Source of the DNA: Achromobacter seleniivolatilans
GTDB taxonomy: Bacteria > Pseudomonadota > Gammaproteobacteria > Burkholderiales > Burkholderiaceae_B
DNA length: 64,000 nt
Direction: 5' to 3'
Assembly: GCF_030864005.1 (NCBI RefSeq)
Contig: NZ_CP132976.1
Span: 1,426,001-1,490,000 of the forward strand
Shown here: positions 58,612-64,000 of the stretch, piece by piece
Position numbering within the stretch: position 1 is the first letter of the stretch
Layout: every line of letters starts with the position of its first letter
The notes under the pieces: generated by a model
Databases searched by the model: none
Told to the model about the DNA's origin: nothing
Seen by the model: only the letters and a program-made list of their open reading frames with translations
Program-made: the position numbers and the translations under genes

Positions 58612-59121
58612 TTAGCTACAAATGCGGCGCCAGGGCGACCGATTGACGGGGCAGTAGCCCGGGCAGCGCGTGGCCACGGCTTTGCCGCTGCTGCATTGCG
58701 CATTGGGTTCGGTAAAACCGTAGCTTTGGCTGCCGTAGCACCCGCACATTTCCAGAATAGTGCCTGGCGGTTGTTTGGCAGGCTCTGGGGCTGGCAGCGG
58801 CTTGGATGATGCGCTGCCAGAGGCGGAAGAGGCGCGTGGCGTCACGCGGGCGGGCGGCGTGGCGGCGGGTGAAGACGGCGTGGCAGCGGCTGGCGCCAGT
58901 TCGGACGGCGTCCGGGCAGGCGGATTGTTCTGATCACCCAGCTTGTTCTTTACGGTGGACGCGCTCACGCCGCAGCGTTTGGCGATAGCCGATGGGGATT
59001 GACCAGCGTCGGCCATGGTGCGCATGGTCTTGTCGCTGCATGCTGCGTAGGCGTCGGTTCCGGCATACAGGTTAAGCAATATCAGCACGCACGCGTACAC
59101 TCCAGACCGGCATGACGCCAT
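58612..59121 (-). CDS. Secreted protein with HTH-like segment and Cys-rich end
   Basis: A 169-residue protein with a signal peptide (GVYACVLILLNLYAGTDAYA). Directly after it comes a segment that reads like a resolvase-type helix-turn-helix (AGQSPSAIAKRCGVSASTVKNKLG), then a Pro/Ala/Ser linker (about 75-120) and a Cys-rich C-terminus (MCGCYGSQSYGF, later RCPGYCPVNRSPWRRIC). A DNA-binding fold in an exported protein is odd; it may be a fold that is only HTH-like, or bind DNA outside the cytoplasm. AGGAGG precedes the ATG at 59121. The 271-base gap beyond it is AT-richer and holds no supported gene. Confidence 0.72.
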   Translation of the reverse strand: MASCRSGVYACVLILLNLYAGTDAYAACSDKTMRTMADAGQSPSAIAKRCGVSASTVKNKLGDQNNPPARTPSELAPAAATPSSPAATPPARVTPRASSASGSASSKPLPAPEPAKQPPGTILEMCGCYGSQSYGFTEPNAQCSSGKAVATRCPGYCPVNRSPWRRICS

Positions 59122-59392
59122 GGCTCGCCTCCTGCACAAATGTGCGCTGGGGCGGGGACCGCCGCCCGCGATTGACCGAATGTTGCGGCCTAGCGTAAGG
59201 CGGCGAAAACCGTGGTGTCAATGCACACCGGGCAAATGAACCGGAATGCGTGAAAATCAGCGATTTTGATGTCTACGGATGGCATCCAGATACCAACCGG
59301 TTGCCATCTTTGTTTCGCAGTTTTCTTCCGGGCTTAAAAACCTATCGCATGTGCGCCTTTTGTGAAGCCAATAACGCTCGTGCACGCCTGGG

Positions 59393-60031
59393 TCAGACGG
59401 CGAATGCCGGCTGGGTTGCACTGAACGACAGAGCCGCGATTGCGGCGTCAGCGCGCTTGCGGGCAGCCTCCAGAAACTCCGGGCCGCGCGCCGTCCCTTC
59501 GACCGAAATGAAGGTGATTTGATGCAGGCCGATCGTGGCCAGCACATGGCGCAAATAAGGAGTCAGGAAATCTGGCTGGCCTGCGTTATCGCCGCTGAAT
59601 GCACCGCCTGAAGCAATCGCGACGTAGACAGGGCGATTGGCGAGCAGCCCCCGTTTGCCTTCTGGCGTGATACGAAAGGTGCTGCGTACTCGCACCACGT
59701 GATCCAGCCAAACCTTCAGGGAAGAGGGCACCGTGAAGTTGTGCATGGGTGTCGAAAGCACCAGATGGCTGGCATCCGTCAACAGCTGGATTTGCCGGGC
59801 TGATTCTTTTAGCGTGCCCAGCTCCAGTTGGCCGTCCAAGGGATCGGCGGGTGAGCTGAGTGCGGCGGCGTAGTCGCTATCGGCATGAGGCAGGCGGGTG
59901 GCGTCCACGTCAATCACGTCCAGCTTGTCACCGGGCTGGTTTGCCTGCAGACGCTGAATGATGCGCTCGGACAGCCGATAGCTTTCAGAGCTCAGGCCCT
60001 GCGGGCTGCAACGAATTCGAAGAATGCTCAT
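59393..60031 (-). CDS. azoR: FMN-dependent NADH:quinone oxidoreductase/azoreductase
   Basis: A 212-residue flavodoxin-like enzyme that reduces quinones and azo compounds with NAD(P)H. The FMN-binding start (ILRIRCSPQGLSSESYRLSE), the FMN contact THMHNFTVPSSLKVWLDHV (here STPMHNFTVPSSLKVWLDHV) and VYVAIASGGAFSG agree with AzoR. I chose the ATG at 60031, which overlaps the end of the GNAT gene by ATGA, so the two are translated together. Control is probably by the divergent MocR-type regulator. Confidence 0.9.
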   Translation of the reverse strand: MSILRIRCSPQGLSSESYRLSERIIQRLQANQPGDKLDVIDVDATRLPHADSDYAAALSSPADPLDGQLELGTLKESARQIQLLTDASHLVLSTPMHNFTVPSSLKVWLDHVVRVRSTFRITPEGKRGLLANRPVYVAIASGGAFSGDNAGQPDFLTPYLRHVLATIGLHQITFISVEGTARGPEFLEAARKRADAAIAALSFSATQPAFAV

Positions 60032-60477
60032 GCTGCGGAGGCTCCCAGGGTTTTGCTGAAACGGATGGCGCTGGTCAACAGGCCTTGACGAAAATAGAAG
60101 CGTTGGGCCAGCGCGTTGCCCAGGCCGGTATCGAGCACAAGTTTCGCGCAGCCCGCATCGCGCGCCAACACGTCCAGCGCCTCTATCAGTTTGGCGCCCC
60201 AACCGGCGCCGCGTTCAGACTCATCGACCACAAGATCATCCACGTAAATAAACCGTCCATAGATCAGATTTTCCTGATGGCGGTAGCCGGCCAGCGCAAC
60301 GGCGCGGCCCTCGTGAAAGGCCGCAAGCACATGGTAGTTCTGGGTTCGCATGCGGTTCACGCGGCTGACGAAGTCGGCGTCGTCAGTCAGATGGGGCCGC
60401 AATTGCTGCATTAACGCTGCGCAGGCGCGCAGTTCGTTTTCGGTATCGATATGGCGTATGGCCGTCTGGTTCATCAT
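60028..60477 (-). CDS. GNAT family N-acetyltransferase
   Basis: A 149-residue protein with the GNAT core: a strand pair VALAGYRHQENLIYG, then IYVDDLVVDESERGAGWGAKLIEAL, where the acetyl-CoA loop is R-G-A-G-W-G (R-x2-G-x-G/A type), and AQRFYFRQG near the end. The substrate is unknown. AGGAC precedes tandem ATGs at 60477/60474. It overlaps azoR by 4 bases and is divergent from the MocR-type gene, 83 bases away. Confidence 0.88.
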   Translation of the reverse strand: MMNQTAIRHIDTENELRACAALMQQLRPHLTDDADFVSRVNRMRTQNYHVLAAFHEGRAVALAGYRHQENLIYGRFIYVDDLVVDESERGAGWGAKLIEALDVLARDAGCAKLVLDTGLGNALAQRFYFRQGLLTSAIRFSKTLGASAA

Positions 60478-60560
60478 GAGCGTGTCCTAACATCGGAAGC
60501 TCATCTTAGAAAAGGCATGACATAATTTGAAGGGCCATAAAAGTGATTCTGGACTATGCC

Positions 60561-61985
60561 ATGATGAGTACCCCACCTGATGGTTTGCTAACGCTGTCTG
60601 ATACCAGCAGCGACCCGCTTTACCGCCAGATCTACGACCGTTTTCGTAGCGCCATCGCTGAAGGCGCCTTGAAGCCGGGCGACCGTATTCCATCCGCGCG
60701 GGCGCTCGCCAAAGACATAGGTGTTGCGCGCGGAACGATCGAAGTCGCGTACTCATTATTGGCTGCGGAGGGCTACATCCAGTCGCGGGGACAAGCGGGA
60801 ACCGTTGTTACCCCTGGCCTACAGCCTCAAACGCCGTTGGCGCCACCGTCCGTTCAAAAACCGGACGAAAAGCAGGATGGATCGTGGATTCGTCCTGCTG
60901 CGCTACTGCCATTTCAAATGGGCTTGCCCGCGCTGGATGTTTTCCCGCGCAAAATCTGGGCGCGGTTGGGCGCCCGTCATTTGCGCGCGCAGCAGGCCGC
61001 AGATCTGTCATACCCCGCACCGAATGGCTTGCTGTCGTTGCGCACCGCGACGGCGGCGTACTTGCAGGTGGCTCGCGGCATACAGTGCACTCCCGCCCAA
61101 GTGTTCATTACGTCCGGCTACAACAACACCATGCAGTTGATCTTGCAGGCGCTGTTCAAGCCCGGCGACGCCGTATGGATGGAAGAACCCGGTTATCCGC
61201 CCACCCGCGCGCTGTTGGGGCAGGCCGGTATGCAGGCTGTGCCCGTGCCAGTGGATGCCGATGGCATGGTGGTCGATGCGGGCATGACGGCCGAGCCCCG
61301 AGCGCGGGGCGCGGTCGTCACGCCCGCACATCAAAGCCCGCTGTGTCTGTCATTGTCGCTGCCGCGGCGCCAAGCGCTGCTGGATTGGGCCGACCGCAGC
61401 AATGCCTGGATTATCGAAGACGACTACGACGGCGAATATCGCTACGTCGGGCGTCCCTTGCCCGCGCTAAAGAGTCTGGACCGCCAAGGCCGGGTGCTAT
61501 ATGCCGGCACGTTCAGCAAGGTGTTGTTTCCCGGGCTGCGGCTGGCCTATCTGGTGGTGCCAGAAGAACAGGTGCCGCGCTTTGAACGCCTGTGCCTATT
61601 GCTGGCGGGCGGCGCTCCCGCGCTGATCCAGGGCATTCTTGCATCGTTCATTAACGAAGGGCATTTCGGCCGTCATATCCAGCGGATGCGCAGACTCTAT
61701 AGCGAGCGGCGCGAGACCACCGCAGCGGGGCTGTCTGCGGTGTTGGGCGAACACTTGCACATTGAACCGCAACCTGGCGGCATGCATCTGGTGGCGCGCA
61801 TGCGCGGTCATCAAACGGATAGGGCGTTAGCCGCAAGAATGCTGTCCCACGGAATGTATGCGCATGCGCTCTCGCATTGGTATCAGGGGCCTGAATCGCA
61901 GTCTGGGCTGTTGATGAGTTTCACCAATATTGGGTCGGCCGAGCAGGCCGAACAGTTGGCCAGACGTATACAAGCACTGGCCTGA
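60561..61985 (+). CDS. MocR/PdxR-type GntR regulator with aminotransferase domain
   Basis: A 474-residue regulator: a GntR-type winged HTH (about 15-80: DPLYRQIYDRFRSAIAEGAL, IPSARALAKDIGVARGTIEVAY), a linker and a fold-type I aminotransferase domain (about 115-470) with the PLP lysine in YAGTFSKVLFPGLR and IIEDDYDGEYRY. The conserved TPSHQFPTG of the group reads TPAHQSPLC here. Members sense PLP or amino compounds and usually control the divergent gene, here GNAT-azoR. The start is one of the tandem ATGs at 60561/60564. Confidence 0.9.
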   Translation: MMSTPPDGLLTLSDTSSDPLYRQIYDRFRSAIAEGALKPGDRIPSARALAKDIGVARGTIEVAYSLLAAEGYIQSRGQAGTVVTPGLQPQTPLAPPSVQKPDEKQDGSWIRPAALLPFQMGLPALDVFPRKIWARLGARHLRAQQAADLSYPAPNGLLSLRTATAAYLQVARGIQCTPAQVFITSGYNNTMQLILQALFKPGDAVWMEEPGYPPTRALLGQAGMQAVPVPVDADGMVVDAGMTAEPRARGAVVTPAHQSPLCLSLSLPRRQALLDWADRSNAWIIEDDYDGEYRYVGRPLPALKSLDRQGRVLYAGTFSKVLFPGLRLAYLVVPEEQVPRFERLCLLLAGGAPALIQGILASFINEGHFGRHIQRMRRLYSERRETTAAGLSAVLGEHLHIEPQPGGMHLVARMRGHQTDRALAARMLSHGMYAHALSHWYQGPESQSGLLMSFTNIGSAEQAEQLARRIQALA

Positions 61986-62024
61986 CGGTGCCTGCCGGCA
62001 GCGTTGCACGGCAGACTCGGCGGC

Positions 62025-62504
62025 TCAGTTCAGACCCGCTTTGTCCAGGCCGTAGGCCACATCGGCGGAACCCGGAACGGTGCGGAACGCAACATTCAAG
62101 CGGTTCCAGCCATTGATGCCGACAATCCTGAAGCTCAGATCCGAGATCTCGGATTCCGACAGTTCCGCGCGCACCGCTTCGTAGATCTCGTTGGGTACGC
62201 CATGGGCGGGAAGGGTGGTCAACGCTTCCGTCCACGCCAGCGCGGCGCGTTCCCGCGCCGAAAACAGGGTCGACTCGCGCCAGATGGCCACGTGGTGCAG
62301 GCGCAATTCGCGTTCACCATGCAGCTTGGATTCCTTGACGTGCATGTCCAGGCAAAAGCCGCATCCATTGATCTGTGATGCACGGATGTCTACCAGGTGG
62401 CCAACTTCTTTGATGATGGGAACGTTCTTCATTGCCATGCTGAAGTCCAGATACTTCTTGGACAGCTCGGGCGACACGTTGAAGTAATTGACGCGCTGGC
62501 TCAT
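62025..62504 (-). CDS. Carboxymuconolactone decarboxylase/AhpD-like protein
   Basis: A 159-residue protein with the AhpD-type core: RASQINGCGFCLDMHVKE, with a CxxC pair and the following His that form the proton relay, and RERAALAWTEALTT. It is likely an alkylhydroperoxidase-type antioxidant enzyme. AAGGT precedes the ATG at 62504. It is convergent with the MocR-type gene, 39 bases apart. Confidence 0.9.
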   Translation of the reverse strand: MSQRVNYFNVSPELSKKYLDFSMAMKNVPIIKEVGHLVDIRASQINGCGFCLDMHVKESKLHGERELRLHHVAIWRESTLFSARERAALAWTEALTTLPAHGVPNEIYEAVRAELSESEISDLSFRIVGINGWNRLNVAFRTVPGSADVAYGLDKAGLN

Positions 62505-62616
62505 AGGTCTACCTTGTGTATGTGCAGTGAAAGAGGAAAGAATCACAAGCACGAAGCATCGCTTAAGGTGGACTAGCGGAAAAGTGCCATAGACCGAATT
62601 TTTGTATGGGCCATGA

Positions 62617-63930
62617 TTACGCCTGTTCAGTGTGGCCGGCACTCCATCGCAACACAAAGCGGGCGCCGCCCAGCGGACTGTCCCGCACATCAATACTGCC
62701 CCCATGGCTGATGGCTACCCGTTTAACGATAGCCAGGCCCAGCCCCGCGCCACCCGTGCCCCGGTCGCGGCTTTCGTCTAAGCGGATGAAGGGTTCGAAT
62801 ACCCGCTCTCGGTCACCCTCGGCGATGCCGCCGCCATCGTCGTCCACGATGAGTTCAAAGGCGCCATGGGCGGTCTGGGTCAGACTGATTTCTACCCGCT
62901 GGCTGGCATAGCGCACGGCGTTTTGCACCAGATTCAGCAAGGCGCGGCTCATGTAGCGCGGATGCAGCTGCACATGGGCGGGATAACCGCCGCGCACCTG
63001 ACACGCGACGGCGCGCGACTCTGCCTGATGCGCGACCAGCGCCAACGCCTCGCCAAGCCAATCGCAGACATCTACGGTTTCGAGCCTGACGGAGTCGTCG
63101 CCGGGGCGCTCCAGCCGGGCATACACCAGCAGTTCGGCAACCATGGCTTCCAGCTCGGAGATGTCGGTACGCATGTCTTCCAGAATCTGGCCACGGCGCG
63201 GCAGGTATTGATCGTGGCCCAGCATGTCCACTTCAAACGATAGCCGCGCCAGGGGCGTACGCAGTTCGTGCGACACGGCGTTGGTCAGGCTGCGCTGGGT
63301 GTCGATCAGTGTGGCAATGCGTTCGGCCATCTGATTAAAGCTCTCGCCCACATGGCGAATGCCGGAAATCCGCGACAGGCGCACACGTACACTCATGTCG
63401 CCCTGGCCCATGCGCAGCGTGGCGTTGCGCAGCGCATCCAGGTCGCGCCAGATAGGCAGGGCCCAGACCAATAGCAAAATGACAGCCAGCAAGACGCTCA
63501 ATGCTGCCAAGGCCGACCACGTGATCCATCGTTCCATCGACGGTTCAACCGGCAGTCGCACATCGAGCCATTGCGGCGGATCGCCTGGCAGACGAGCCAG
63601 ATAAGTGTTGTAGTCGTCGCGCATGACGAAGCCGGTGCGGTCCAACTGCTGTTGCTCGGCAGGTGTCAGCGTCACCTCATCAGCCTTCAACAAGGTCAGG
63701 GCCAGGCCATAGTGAGGCTGAACCTCGTCCCGAATGTACGCCGCCCTATCTTGCGCCGGGACCGGGTCCAGGTCCTTGCGCAGCGCATACATCTGGCCAC
63801 GAACGGCCCGATACGACAAATCTGCGCTGAGTGATTCCAGGAAGTAGCCGAAGCTGATGTTGACCAGCTGCGCGGCGACGACATAGCCGATCGTCGCGAT
63901 CAGAAATACGCGGATGGCGAATTTAAGCAT
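62617..63930 (-). CDS. Sensor histidine kinase (RstB-like)
   Basis: A 437-residue inner-membrane kinase. Helix 1 (FAIRVFLIATIGYVVAAQLV) and helix 2 (WSALAALSVLLAVILLLVWAL) enclose a periplasmic sensor of about 120 residues. A HAMP region follows (DLDALRNATLRMGQGDMSVR), then HisKA with the phospho-acceptor His in NAVSHELRTPLARL, and HATPase (NLVQNAVRYA, DDDGGGIAEGDRERVFEPF, GGAGLGLAIVKR). Its start overlaps the end of an OmpR-type regulator gene by 8 bases, so the pair is co-translated. The layout resembles E. coli RstB; the signal is unknown. Confidence 0.92.
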   Translation of the reverse strand: MLKFAIRVFLIATIGYVVAAQLVNISFGYFLESLSADLSYRAVRGQMYALRKDLDPVPAQDRAAYIRDEVQPHYGLALTLLKADEVTLTPAEQQQLDRTGFVMRDDYNTYLARLPGDPPQWLDVRLPVEPSMERWITWSALAALSVLLAVILLLVWALPIWRDLDALRNATLRMGQGDMSVRVRLSRISGIRHVGESFNQMAERIATLIDTQRSLTNAVSHELRTPLARLSFEVDMLGHDQYLPRRGQILEDMRTDISELEAMVAELLVYARLERPGDDSVRLETVDVCDWLGEALALVAHQAESRAVACQVRGGYPAHVQLHPRYMSRALLNLVQNAVRYASQRVEISLTQTAHGAFELIVDDDGGGIAEGDRERVFEPFIRLDESRDRGTGGAGLGLAIVKRVAISHGGSIDVRDSPLGGARFVLRWSAGHTEQA

Positions 63931-64000
63931 GTGCCTTGCTGATGCCGGCGGCTTGGGGTCCACGCAGCACGGTGCGGGGGACGAAAGGGGCGGCAAGGAA
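63923..64000 (-). CDS. OmpR-family response regulator, C-terminal fragment (partial at window edge)
   Basis: The last 25 codons of a gene that continues past the right edge. The frame reads FLAAPFVPRTVLRGPQAAGI, then SKAHA and TAA at 63925-63923. The beginning fits the end of an OmpR-type winged helix (the YLFAA-like strand), followed by a short tail. It overlaps the kinase start by 8 bases, the usual order for a regulator-kinase pair. Confidence 0.7.
   Translation of the reverse strand, partial: FLAAPFVPRTVLRGPQAAGISKAHA

Noticed and set aside
59250..59522. 90-residue plus-strand frame next to azoR
   Set aside because: Its second half is antisense to azoR and it has no ribosome site; the start only reflects an AT-richer gap.
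1..64000. CRISPR arrays, tRNA/rRNA genes, insertion sequences, phage genes
   Set aside because: No regular spaced repeats, no tRNA or rRNA signatures and no transposase or integrase frames were seen on either strand.

Overview
The window looks like chromosomal DNA of a high-GC betaproteobacterium of the Achromobacter/Bordetella type (Alcaligenaceae, Burkholderiales). This rests on GC-rich coding sequence, Shine-Dalgarno sites of AGGAG type, and gene families common there (DUF2325, DUF2946, MuiA, FUSC, GsiA-like ATPases, MocR regulators). I see no rRNA, tRNA, insertion sequence, prophage or CRISPR array.

Layout. 1-12.5 kb: a truncated FAD amine/amino-acid oxidase, DAHP synthase, a REC-EAL cyclic-di-GMP phosphodiesterase, a MuiA-type protein, a LysR/MFS pair, an orphan FlhD-like regulator, a DUF2325 protein and a large hybrid histidine kinase. 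12.5-28.4 kb: a regulatory and stress island. It has an RpoN paralogue, two sigma-54 activators (one without a receiver, one an orphan response regulator) and a set of small genes (CsbD, DUF883, DUF3309, a Cys-rich copper-binding bundle, several disordered proteins) plus topoisomerase IB, with a universal stress protein, FUSC and a second EAL protein. 28.5-42 kb: DUF748 protein, orphan double ABC ATPase, TonB receptor with DUF2946 partner, an MgtC operon with a structured leader, a membrane FAD dehydrogenase operon (gamma, GMC alpha, cytochrome c), and a TerC-CBS-CorC protein. 42-58.6 kb: a long run of plus-strand genes (two beta-barrels, a DUF1254 lipoprotein, an FGE-like enzyme, MoxR, DUF58, DUF4381, BatA, BatB/C, BatD, HAD phosphatase, sulfatase, fused MFS-spermidine synthase). 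58.6-64 kb: an odd secreted HTH-like protein, azoreductase/GNAT with a divergent MocR regulator, an AhpD-like protein and an RstAB-like two-component pair cut by the window edge.

Main result. By eye I find eleven good -24/-12 (GG-N10-GC, mostly with TTGC) promoters and one weaker one. They lie upstream of the REC-EAL gene, rpoN itself, topoisomerase IB, CsbD, the Cys-rich bundle, a Cys-repeat secreted protein and five genes for disordered proteins. This argues for a compact, self-reinforcing sigma-54 regulon for envelope/DNA/desiccation-type stress, encoded beside its own sigma factor and activators. I know of no description of it.

Second result. The 42-58.6 kb locus puts a membrane-anchored FGE and a secreted sulfatase with a variant C-T-A-G-R active site around a complete MoxR-Bat (VWA) module, which suggests a dedicated maturation or assembly system for a periplasmic sulfatase.
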